Shown: positions 1 through 6,505 of the stretch, piece after piece
How the letters are laid out: each line of letters starts with the position of its first letter
How positions within the stretch are numbered: the stretch's first letter is position 1
From: a candidate division FCPU426 bacterium
GTDB lineage: Bacteria > Oederibacteriota > PGYV01 > Palsa-1178
Direction of reading: 5' to 3'
Assembly (NCBI GenBank): GCA_003167475.1
Contig: PMTB01000125.1
Location: forward strand, 18,751-28,384
DNA: 9,634 nucleotides
Translations under genes and position numbers: made by a program
The notes under the pieces: model-generated
The model's database searches: none
What the model was told of the DNA's origin: nothing
Seen by the model: only the letters and a program-made list of their open reading frames with translations

Positions 1-1
1 C

Positions 2-73
2 AAGGCGTCCATGATGATTGCGGCTGAGATTTGTATTTATACCAATGAGAATATAACGGTGTTGGAGTTGTAG
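2..73 (+). CDS. hslV: HslV (ClpQ) protease subunit, C-terminal end only
   Basis: This is the 3' end of a gene that starts before the window. It has 23 sense codons and a TAG stop at 71-73. The peptide contains AAEICIYTN and ends in ITVLEL. This matches the conserved C-terminus of HslV, the threonine peptidase that forms the double-hexamer core of the HslVU cytoplasmic protease. In the family this end carries an (A/G)-(D/E)-ICIYTN segment and finishes in a short acidic/hydrophobic tail. The call is strengthened by hslU as the next gene on the same strand, the usual partner and order. The catalytic N-terminal Thr is outside the window, so activity cannot be judged. The gap to hslU is 239 nt and contains a repeat element, whereas the two genes are usually adjacent. 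Confidence 0.85.
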   Translation, partial: KASMMIAAEICIYTNENITVLEL

Positions 74-78
74 GGCTG

Positions 79-101
79 AACCGCGGGGCACGGGTTTTTT
101 T
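79..101 (+). terminator. Weak terminator-like hairpin after hslV
   Basis: A short stem with one bulge (AACCG at 79-83 against CGGGTT at 91-96) is followed by a run of seven T at 95-101, just after the hslV stop. The stem is short, so this could be a weak or non-functional terminator. Confidence 0.3.
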
Positions 102-108
102 AGGCGGC

Positions 109-253
109 GCTGTCATTGCGAGGAGCTGCCTTAATTTTTATAGCGACGAAGCAATCTCTGTTCTACCGATAAGCTTTAGATTTAGAACCCGACGTTCGGC
201 AAAAGAACAGAGATTGCTTCGTCGCTGAGGGTCGCGCTCCTCGCAATGACAGC
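109..253. repeat. Family A inverted-repeat element, copy 1 (hslV-hslU gap)
   Basis: This is a 145-bp palindromic element with two nested perfect arm pairs. The outer pair is 18 bp (GCTGTCATTGCGAGGAGC at 109-126 against 236-253). The inner pair is 23 bp (142-164 against 204-226, containing GCGACGAAGCAATCTCTG). The arm pairs are separated by unpaired stretches of 15 and 9 nt, and the central loop is 39 nt. A second copy lies at 5084-5233 in the same orientation, judged by the 15-nt left spacer and the loop-proximal GATAAGCTTT. It encodes no ORF, and I see no convincing target-site duplication. It resembles a non-autonomous MITE-like or REPIN-like element. From memory, GTCATTGCGAG...GCAATC palindromes occur in many unrelated bacterial genomes. 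Confidence 0.9.
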
Positions 254-312
254 ACTACGGAAAAAACGCAAGAACAAGAACTTTTCATAAAACTTACGGA
301 AGGAGAAACAAC

Positions 313-1710
313 ATGGCTGATAACAAAAAGCAACAACTTGATGATCTTATACCTAAAGAAATCGTCGAGAAACTCGATAAATATATCATAGGCCAGAACG
401 CCGCAAAAAAATCCGTGGCTGTGGCTTTACGCAACCGGGTTCGCAGGCAGAGGCTTAGTGAAGAGGAACAGGAAGAGATAACGCCTAAGAACATACTTAT
501 GATCGGGCCGACCGGGGTGGGCAAGACCGAGATCGCTCGCAGGCTCGCGAAACTCGCGAACGCGCCTTTTTTAAAGGTCGAGGCTTCGAAATATACCGAG
601 GTCGGATATGTCGGGCGCGATGTGGAATCCATCATACGCGATGTAACTCAGATGGGCGTCAATATGGTGAAAGAGCAGTATATGGAGCAGGTCCGTAAAA
701 AGGCCGAGAGTTTTGTCGAGGAAAAACTCCTCGACCTGCTTGTGCCGCCTGTCAAAGGGCCGAAGAAATCATTTGTCAATGAGGAAGAAGCGGCCGCCCA
801 GCAGCAGGAGGCGGAGAAGTTCAAGGAGACCCGGGAAAAAATCCGGCAGCAGCTTTTGGCCGGTGCCATGGAAGATAAGGCTGTGGAAATAAACGTGAAG
901 ACCAAGCAGGCTCCCATGATGGAGATATTTTCGGGCGCGTCCATGGACGAGATAGGCGCGAATATACAGGAAATGATGGAAGGCATGAACCCGCAGGGAC
1001 GCACCAAAAAAAGCAAGGTTTCGGTGCGCGAGGCGCGCAATTTAATACTGCAGGAAGAGATAGGCAAACTCGTGGACATGGACAGGGTCATAAAGGAAGC
1101 GGTGTCAAAGGTTGAGAACTCCGCGATAGTGTTCATTGACGAGATAGACAAAGTGGCGGGCCGCGAAAGAAGCGCGGGCGGCCCCGATGTTTCGCGCGAA
1201 GGCGTGCAGAGGGATATATTGCCCATAGTGGAAGGCACGACAGTGGTCACCAAGTACGGGCCGGTGAAGACCGACCACATACTTTTCATAGCGGCCGGGG
1301 CGTTCCATGTTTCAAAGCCGTCGGATCTTATCCCTGAACTGCAGGGAAGGTTCCCCATCAGGGTGGAGCTTGATTCCCTGACCCAGAATGATTTTGAACG
1401 GATATTGAAGGAACCGGAAAATTCGCTGATCAAGCAGTACACGCAGATATTAAAGACAGACGGAGTGGAACTTGTAATTGACGACACGGCCATATCCGCG
1501 CTGGCTCAGATGGCTTTTGAACTTAACGAACAGATGGAAAACATAGGCGCCAGAAGATTGCAGACGATAATGGAGAAAGTTCTCGAAGACATACTCTTCG
1601 AAGCGCCGTACCCGGAGAAAACGAAGAGGATGGAAATAACGAAACAATACGTGGAGGACAAGCTTAAAGATCTCGTTAAGAACAGGGATTTGAGCAAGTA
1701 TATACTTTAA
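313..1710 (+). CDS. hslU: HslU (ClpY), ATPase subunit of the HslVU protease
   Basis: This is the AAA+ unfoldase that feeds substrates into the HslV peptidase chamber in the cytoplasm. The 465-aa protein is slightly longer than E. coli HslU (443 aa). Visible motifs are Walker A GPTGVGKT (65-72), the pore loop GYVG (98-101), Walker B IVFIDEIDK (272-280), the ELQGRFPIRVEL segment (342-353) and the sensor-2 region GARRL (412-416). The intermediate I domain, rich in Glu, Gln and Lys, lies at about 111-250. The C-terminal DLSKYIL matches the tail that docks into HslV pockets, so the gene looks intact. The start is set by GGAAGGAG at 298-305, seven bases before ATG. The hslV end lies upstream, but family A copy 1 sits between them. 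Downstream is argB, across family B copy 1. The large antisense ORFs over this gene are shadows. Confidence 0.97.
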   Translation: MADNKKQQLDDLIPKEIVEKLDKYIIGQNAAKKSVAVALRNRVRRQRLSEEEQEEITPKNILMIGPTGVGKTEIARRLAKLANAPFLKVEASKYTEVGYVGRDVESIIRDVTQMGVNMVKEQYMEQVRKKAESFVEEKLLDLLVPPVKGPKKSFVNEEEAAAQQQEAEKFKETREKIRQQLLAGAMEDKAVEINVKTKQAPMMEIFSGASMDEIGANIQEMMEGMNPQGRTKKSKVSVREARNLILQEEIGKLVDMDRVIKEAVSKVENSAIVFIDEIDKVAGRERSAGGPDVSREGVQRDILPIVEGTTVVTKYGPVKTDHILFIAAGAFHVSKPSDLIPELQGRFPIRVELDSLTQNDFERILKEPENSLIKQYTQILKTDGVELVIDDTAISALAQMAFELNEQMENIGARRLQTIMEKVLEDILFEAPYPEKTKRMEITKQYVEDKLKDLVKNRDLSKYIL

Positions 1711-1714
1711 GTAC

Positions 1715-1865
1715 AAGTTGTTGAGCCAAAAGCCAAAAGACAAAAGGTAAGCAATAGAACAAGTTGTTAAGCAAAGGGCAAGGAAGGCAGTAACGGCGGT
1801 ATCAACTTAATAACTTTACACTTTGATACTTAACTTTTGTCTTTTGGCTTTTGGCTTAAAAACTT
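1715..1865. repeat. Family B inverted-repeat element, copy 1 (hslU-argB gap)
   Basis: This is a 151-bp element with terminal inverted arms at 1715-1746 and 1834-1865 (32 nt, two mismatches). A 23-bp core of each arm (1724-1746 against 1834-1856) is perfect and is built from repeated GCCAAAAG units. The interior shares CAAGTTGTTAAG (1760-1771) and GCAAGGAAGGCA (1778-1789) with the second copy after argB. These blocks have the same order and orientation there, so the two are homologous elements and not chance hairpins. It has no coding content and fills most of the 193-nt gap. Confidence 0.88.
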
Positions 1866-1903
1866 AAAAAGCAGCACACTAACACAGCACCAAGGAGACT
1901 GAC

Positions 1904-2752
1904 ATGGAAAAGTTCATAGAAAAAGCGCGCACACTGGTTGAAGCTTTGCCTTTTATCAAAAAATTCAACGGCGCCACCTTCGTCATAAAATACGGCGGCA
2001 GCGCCATGACCGATGAAAAATACAAGAACCTGTTCATTCAGGACGTTGTCCTGCTTTCCCTTGTGGGGGTAAAGATCGTTCTTGTTCACGGCGGCGGGGA
2101 CGATATCAGCGGAATGCTGAAAAAACTGGGCAAGGTACCGAAGTTCGTCGACGGCCACCGCGTGACCGACAAGGAAACCCTGGAAGTCGTGGAAATGGTG
2201 CTTGTGGGAAAAGTGAACAAGGAAATAGTGAAAAACATAAATTTGCACGGCCTGCGCGCATTGGGGATGTCCGGCAAGGACGGCAACCTGATAATGGCCA
2301 AAAAGAAAAAGAGTCATGGCAAGGATATCGGCTTTGTCGGCGAAGTGACCTCTGTCAACACCAAACTCCTCGAGACACTTGACCGTGACGGTTACATACC
2401 GGTGATCGCGCCCATAGGCGTGGACGCTTTGGGGAACGGCTACAACATTAACGCGGACTCTGTAGCCGGCTCCGTAGCAGAAGCCATGAAAGCGGACAAA
2501 CTGATATATTTGACCGACACGGACGGCGTGAAAATAAGTGGCAAATACGTGCACTCGATAAAAGTAAAGGATATCCCGAAATATATAAAGTCAAAGGACA
2601 TAACCGGAGGCATGTTGCCCAAGACCATGTCCGCAAAAGCGGCCATAGAGGCCGGGGTAAAGAAAGTGCACATAATCAACGGCACTAAGGAACATTCCAT
2701 GCTGCTGGAGATATTTACGAACGAAGGGATAGGGACCGAAATAATTAAGTAG
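1904..2752 (+). CDS. argB: Acetylglutamate kinase
   Basis: ArgB phosphorylates N-acetylglutamate with ATP, the second step of arginine synthesis, in the cytoplasm. The 282-aa protein has the amino-acid kinase fold: VIKYGG (27-32), HGGG (62-65), DGHRVTD (83-89), GMSGKDG (121-127), NINAD (181-185) and TGGM (234-237). The N-terminal helix segment before the first strand (ALPFIKKFNG, about 14-23) is typical of the longer, hexameric, arginine-feedback-inhibited ArgB type. Inhibition here is inferred from that. The glycine-rich loop reads HGGGDDI where HGGGPxI is usual. AAGGAG at 1892-1897, six bases before ATG, supports the start. The gene sits between two family B elements. The last lysine codon and the TAG stop fall inside the terminal inverted repeat of the downstream copy, so the C-terminus may have been set by insertion. 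Confidence 0.96.
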   Translation: MEKFIEKARTLVEALPFIKKFNGATFVIKYGGSAMTDEKYKNLFIQDVVLLSLVGVKIVLVHGGGDDISGMLKKLGKVPKFVDGHRVTDKETLEVVEMVLVGKVNKEIVKNINLHGLRALGMSGKDGNLIMAKKKKSHGKDIGFVGEVTSVNTKLLETLDRDGYIPVIAPIGVDALGNGYNINADSVAGSVAEAMKADKLIYLTDTDGVKISGKYVHSIKVKDIPKYIKSKDITGGMLPKTMSAKAAIEAGVKKVHIINGTKEHSMLLEIFTNEGIGTEIIK

Positions 2753-2909
2753 TTAAGCCAAAAGCCAAAAGACAAAAGGAAAGTTGTGCAAGTTGTTAAG
2801 TTAAAGCAAGGAAGGCAAACGGAACAAGGTTGAAGCGGATGTTTTAACTTAAACACTTGAAACTTCAGCGCTTAACTTTTGTCTTTTGGCTTTTGGCTTA
2901 AACACTTAA
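2745..2909. repeat. Family B inverted-repeat element, copy 2 (argB-argD gap)
   Basis: This is a 165-bp element with arms at 2745-2778 and 2876-2909 (34 nt, two mismatches), including 26 perfect base pairs (2753-2778 against 2876-2901). It shares CAAGTTGTTAAG (2789-2800) and GCAAGGAAGGCA (2806-2817) with copy 1, in the same orientation. It occupies essentially the whole intergenic gap. It begins within the final codons of argB and ends just before the GGAG ribosome-binding site of argD (2911-2914). Confidence 0.88.
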
Positions 2910-2922
2910 AGGAGATTTTAAC

Positions 2923-4098
2923 ATGGACGCCAAACAGGTAAAAGAACTCGACAAAGAGTACATAGGCAACACCTACAAACGCTATGACGTCGTCTTCGAC
3001 CGCGGCATGGGCTCCTATCTTTATGACAAAGACGGAAAAAAATATCTTGATTTTTTCTCCGGCATCGCGGTAAACGCCCTTGGCCACAACAATAAGGCCA
3101 TAGTCGAGGCCATTACCAAACAGGCAAAGAAGTTCATACACCTTTCCAACCACTTTTATTCCGACGCGCAGGTGGAACTGGCAAAGATGATAGTCGACCA
3201 TTCTTTCGGGACGAAAGTTTTCTTTGTCAATACCGGCTCCGAGGCGAACGAGGTCGCCATGAAGCTGGCGCGCAAGTGGGGGCTTTTGAATAAGAACGGC
3301 GCCAACAAGATAATAACATTCTATAATTCGTTCCATGGCCGTACCCTGGCGGCCCTGTCCGCAACCGCGCAGGTGAAGTTCCATAAATACTTAAATCCGG
3401 TATCGCCGGGGTTTATTTACGCGAAATTTAACGACTTAAAGGATGTCGAATCCAAGATAGACAAAAATACCGCCGCTATGCTGATAGAGCCGGTGCAGGC
3501 CGAAGGCGGAATTTTCACCCCGAACCCCGGATTTTTAAAGGGCTTAAGGGAACTCTGCGATAAAAACAGGATACTGCTCATATTTGACGAAGTACAGAGC
3601 GGGCTGGGGCGTTTGGGAAGAAAATTCGGTTATGAAGAGTACGGGGTCAAACCCGACATGATGACGCTGGCTAAATCCATAGGGGGGGGAATACCCCTTT
3701 CGGCCGTCGTGCTTGACAAGAAACTTGAGGAAGTTTACACATACGGCGACCACGGAACGACCATGGGCGGAAACCCCGTCGCCTGCGCGGCCGGGCTCGT
3801 GGTGCTTAAGACCGTCTTAAAACCCAAGTTCCTGCACGAGGTGCGGGAAAAAGGGGATTACATAATAGCGCAGGTTAAAAAATGGAAGAATCCCAGGATA
3901 TTGGAGATACGCGGAACCGGGCTCCTGATAGGCCTTCAGCTTGAAAAAGGCGCGGCGGAAGTTGTAACGGCGGCGCTCAAGGCCGGGCTTATAATAAACG
4001 TGACCGGGACCGAAACCATACGTATAGAACCGCCTTTGAACATAAAAAAGGCGGATATTGATAAAGGACTGGCCATACTTAAAAAAGTTTTGGCCTGA
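2923..4098 (+). CDS. argD: Acetylornithine aminotransferase
   Basis: This PLP-dependent class III aminotransferase exchanges the amino group between glutamate and N-acetylglutamate semialdehyde to give N-acetylornithine. In many bacteria it also acts as N-succinyldiaminopimelate aminotransferase in lysine synthesis. Its 391 aa are normal for the family. Motifs seen are NTGSEANE (103-110), which binds phosphate, FHGRT (137-141), FDEVQSGLGR (221-230) with the PLP-pyridine Asp222, the Schiff-base Lys251 in TLAKSIGGG, and HGTTMGGNP (277-285). All key residues are present. The start follows AAAGGAG, with GGAG at 2911-2914 and eight bases before ATG. The gene ends 21 nt before argF, as expected for a co-transcribed pair. 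Related class III transaminases such as AstC or GabT are possible by fold, but the arg neighbours support ArgD. Confidence 0.95.
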   Translation: MDAKQVKELDKEYIGNTYKRYDVVFDRGMGSYLYDKDGKKYLDFFSGIAVNALGHNNKAIVEAITKQAKKFIHLSNHFYSDAQVELAKMIVDHSFGTKVFFVNTGSEANEVAMKLARKWGLLNKNGANKIITFYNSFHGRTLAALSATAQVKFHKYLNPVSPGFIYAKFNDLKDVESKIDKNTAAMLIEPVQAEGGIFTPNPGFLKGLRELCDKNRILLIFDEVQSGLGRLGRKFGYEEYGVKPDMMTLAKSIGGGIPLSAVVLDKKLEEVYTYGDHGTTMGGNPVACAAGLVVLKTVLKPKFLHEVREKGDYIIAQVKKWKNPRILEIRGTGLLIGLQLEKGAAEVVTAALKAGLIINVTGTETIRIEPPLNIKKADIDKGLAILKKVLA

Positions 4099-4119
4099 TT
4101 AATTTACGGAGGTATTACG

Positions 4120-5061
4120 ATGTCAATGGTGCACTTGTCAAAGAAAGACCTGGTCTCCATCCTTGACCTTAACAAGGAAGAGATTGAATCGATACTTAAT
4201 GTCTCGGAAATGATACGCCACAAGCATAAGAACAGGGAAATGTTTTTCCCGCTGCTTGGCAAATCGCTGGGCATGATTTTTACCAAGTCCTCCACGCGCA
4301 CCCGGGTCTCCTTTGAAATAGGGATGTTCCAGCTGGGCGGGGCCGCGCTTTACCTTAACCCTACGGACACGCAGATAGGCCGCGGCGAGACCATAGCCGA
4401 TACGGCGCGTGTATTGTCGCGCTACTTGGACGGAATCATGATACGCACGTATAAGCACTCCGACGTGCTGGAACTGGCGCAGTACGCCTCCATTCCCGTG
4501 ATAAACGGATTGACGGACGACGAACACCCGTGCCAGATAATAGCGGACCTGCTCACGATAAAGGACAAAAAGAAAACACTCAAAGGTTTGAAGGTTGCCT
4601 ACATAGGCGACGGTAACAATGTGTGCAATTCATGGATGTATGCCGCGCCCAAGGTGGAAATGAACATGGCAATCGCGAGCCCATTGGGGTACGTGCCGGC
4701 GAAGAACGTCACGGATAAAGCCACAGAACTGGCATATGCCGCGAAGACGCAGATGCTTATAACGCAATCGCCGGAAGAAGCGGCCAAGGACGCGGATATT
4801 ATTTACACCGATGTCTGGGCGAGCATGGGACAGGAAGCTGAAAGCGAAAAACGTAAAAAAGAGTTCGCGCGCTATCAGGTAAACGAGGCGCTTTTGAAAA
4901 GCGCAAAAAAGGATTGTATAGTCATGCACTGCCTGCCCGCGCATCGCGGCGAGGAAATCTCTGCCGGCGTGATGGACGGCCCGCAGTCGGTGGTATTTGA
5001 CCAGGCGGAAAACAGGCTCCACGCGCAGAAGGCTATACTGTCGTTGCTGATGGGGAAGTAA
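4120..5061 (+). CDS. argF: Ornithine carbamoyltransferase
   Basis: ArgF joins carbamoyl phosphate to ornithine to form citrulline. The 313-aa protein has the full set of OTC signatures. These are the carbamoyl-phosphate loop SSTRTR (57-62), HPCQ (136-139), the ornithine-binding DVWASMGQE (231-239) and HCLPAHRG (270-277) with Cys271. The SMG loop and HCLPAHR favour true ornithine carbamoyltransferase over aspartate carbamoyltransferase or the acetylornithine form. GGAGG at 4108-4112, seven bases before ATG at 4120, supports this start. ATG at 4126 is a weaker alternative. It follows argD by 21 nt. The gap to argG is 207 nt and is mostly taken up by family A copy 2. Confidence 0.96.
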   Translation: MSMVHLSKKDLVSILDLNKEEIESILNVSEMIRHKHKNREMFFPLLGKSLGMIFTKSSTRTRVSFEIGMFQLGGAALYLNPTDTQIGRGETIADTARVLSRYLDGIMIRTYKHSDVLELAQYASIPVINGLTDDEHPCQIIADLLTIKDKKKTLKGLKVAYIGDGNNVCNSWMYAAPKVEMNMAIASPLGYVPAKNVTDKATELAYAAKTQMLITQSPEEAAKDADIIYTDVWASMGQEAESEKRKKEFARYQVNEALLKSAKKDCIVMHCLPAHRGEEISAGVMDGPQSVVFDQAENRLHAQKAILSLLMGK

Positions 5062-5083
5062 GGTTGGTTCGGTTTGGAAGTTG

Positions 5084-5233
5084 CCGTCATTGCGAGGAGC
5101 CGGTTTTGTTCTATGGCGACGAAGCAATCTCTGTTCCACGATAAGCTTTGTTTGAAAGTCCTGCGTTGCTCCGCGGGCTTTGATTTAGACCAGATTGCTT
5201 CGTCGCGGAGGAGCTCGCTCCTCGCAATGACGG
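5084..5233. repeat. Family A inverted-repeat element, copy 2 (argF-argG gap)
   Basis: This is a 150-bp element related to 109-253. The outer arms are 17 bp and perfect (CCGTCATTGCGAGGAGC at 5084-5100 against 5217-5233). The inner arms are 15 bp and perfect (GCGACGAAGCAATCT at 5116-5130 against 5192-5206). The loop keeps GATAAGCTTT but otherwise differs from copy 1. The right half also contains a small local palindrome (GAGGAGC at 5208-5214 against GCTCCTC at 5217-5223). It contains no ORF. Confidence 0.9.
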
Positions 5234-5268
5234 TCAATCACACATACTAAAAACAGAGGAGACTCACA

Positions 5269-6486
5269 ATGCAAAAAACAGCAAAAAAAGTGGTTCTGGC
5301 CTATTCCGGCGGCCTTGACACATCCATTATCGTGCCGTGGCTTAAGGATACTTACGGATGCGAGGTTATTGCCTGCGTGGTTGATGTCGGGCAGAAAGAG
5401 GATTTTGAAAAGGTACGCAAAAAAGCCATAGCCAGCGGCGCGTCCAAAGTTTATGTCATGGACGTACGGGCTGAATTTGTAAAAGATTTCATATACCCTA
5501 TGCTTAAGTCGGGCGCTTTATACGAGGGTAAATATTTCCTCGGCACTTCCATTGCGCGCCCGATCATAGCAAAGGCGCAGGTCGACATCGCGCTTAAGGA
5601 AGGCGCAGACGCGGTCTGCCACGGCGCCACAGGCAAGGGCAACGACCAGGTGCGTTTTGAGCTTACATTCAAGGCGCTCGCCCCGCACTTAAAGATCATC
5701 GCTCCCTGGCGAGAGTGGAATATCAAGTCGCGTTCCGAGGCCATTGACTACGCGAACGCGCACAACATCCCCATTGTCGCCACGAAGAAAAAACCATATT
5801 CCGAGGATGACAACCTGTGGCACATATCGCACGAGGGCGGCATACTTGAGGATCCGGGAAAAGAGCCCACGGACGATATCTTGAGCAAGATCAATACGCT
5901 TGAAAAGGCGCCCAATAAATCAGAGTACGTGAAGATAGATTTTGTGAAAGGCGTGCCTGTGGCCGTTAACGGCAAGAAAATGTCCCCGCTTGACATAGTT
6001 TATAAACTTAACGCCATCGGCGGAAAGCACGGAATAGGTTTCGTCGACATGGTGGAAAACCGCCTTGTCGGCATCAAGTCGCGCGGCACATATGAGACGC
6101 CCGGAGGCACCATACTTTATGCGGCCCACCGCGAGCTTGAGGAGATAACGCTCGACCGCGACACTTTCCATTACAAGCAGAATATCGCCGGTAAGTTCGG
6201 AGAGATGATTTATAACGGCATGTGGTTCGCGCCTTTGCGCGAGGCTTTGAGCGTATTCATCGACAAGACGCAGGAAACGGTGACCGGCTCGGTAAAGCTC
6301 AAACTTTATAAAGGAAACATCCGCGTGGCCGCAAAGACCTCGCCGTACTCAATGTACTCCGAGGCCATGGCCACTTTTGAGGCCGAGGAAGTTTACAACC
6401 AGAAGGACGCGGAAGGGTTCATCAACCTGTACGGACTGCAGCTTAAGATATATAACCAGATACAGAAGAAGATGAAGAATAAATAA
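5269..6486 (+). CDS. argG: Argininosuccinate synthase
   Basis: ArgG condenses citrulline and aspartate with ATP cleavage to AMP and PPi, giving argininosuccinate. The 405 aa match the type-1 enzyme length. Visible motifs are the N-type ATP pyrophosphatase loop AYSGGLDTS (11-19), LGTSIARP (91-98), HGATGKGNDQVRFE (118-131), the segment DDNLWHISHEGG (180-191) and KSRGTYETPGGTIL (270-283) in the synthetase domain. No key element is missing. GAGGAGA at 5256-5262 lies six bases before ATG and supports the start. The upstream gap holds family A copy 2, ending 35 nt before the start codon, so argG translation and any local promoter depend on a very short native leader. It is followed by argH after 19 nt. 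Confidence 0.97.
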   Translation: MQKTAKKVVLAYSGGLDTSIIVPWLKDTYGCEVIACVVDVGQKEDFEKVRKKAIASGASKVYVMDVRAEFVKDFIYPMLKSGALYEGKYFLGTSIARPIIAKAQVDIALKEGADAVCHGATGKGNDQVRFELTFKALAPHLKIIAPWREWNIKSRSEAIDYANAHNIPIVATKKKPYSEDDNLWHISHEGGILEDPGKEPTDDILSKINTLEKAPNKSEYVKIDFVKGVPVAVNGKKMSPLDIVYKLNAIGGKHGIGFVDMVENRLVGIKSRGTYETPGGTILYAAHRELEEITLDRDTFHYKQNIAGKFGEMIYNGMWFAPLREALSVFIDKTQETVTGSVKLKLYKGNIRVAAKTSPYSMYSEAMATFEAEEVYNQKDAEGFINLYGLQLKIYNQIQKKMKNK

Positions 6487-6505
6487 TTCACTTCAAGGAG
6501 AGGAC

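Noticed and set aside
109..253. CRISPR or tRNA-like structure in the hslV-hslU gap
   Set aside because: There are only two arms in inverted orientation, with no regularly spaced direct repeats and no cloverleaf or anticodon arm.
648..1493. 281-aa minus-strand open frame across hslU
   Set aside because: It lies antisense to a fully motif-supported hslU, is rich in Ser and Cys as frame shadows often are, and has no recognisable family or ribosome-binding site.
1711..1903. ArgR operator (ARG box) or promoter upstream of argB
   Set aside because: I found no TGAAT-(4 nt)-ATTCA-like palindrome and no convincing -35/-10 pair at proper spacing. The A/T-rich sequence is explained by the repeat element.
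1856..2554. 232-aa minus-strand open frame across argB
   Set aside because: It is antisense to argB with a His/Phe/Val-rich composition typical of a codon shadow, and no domain is visible.
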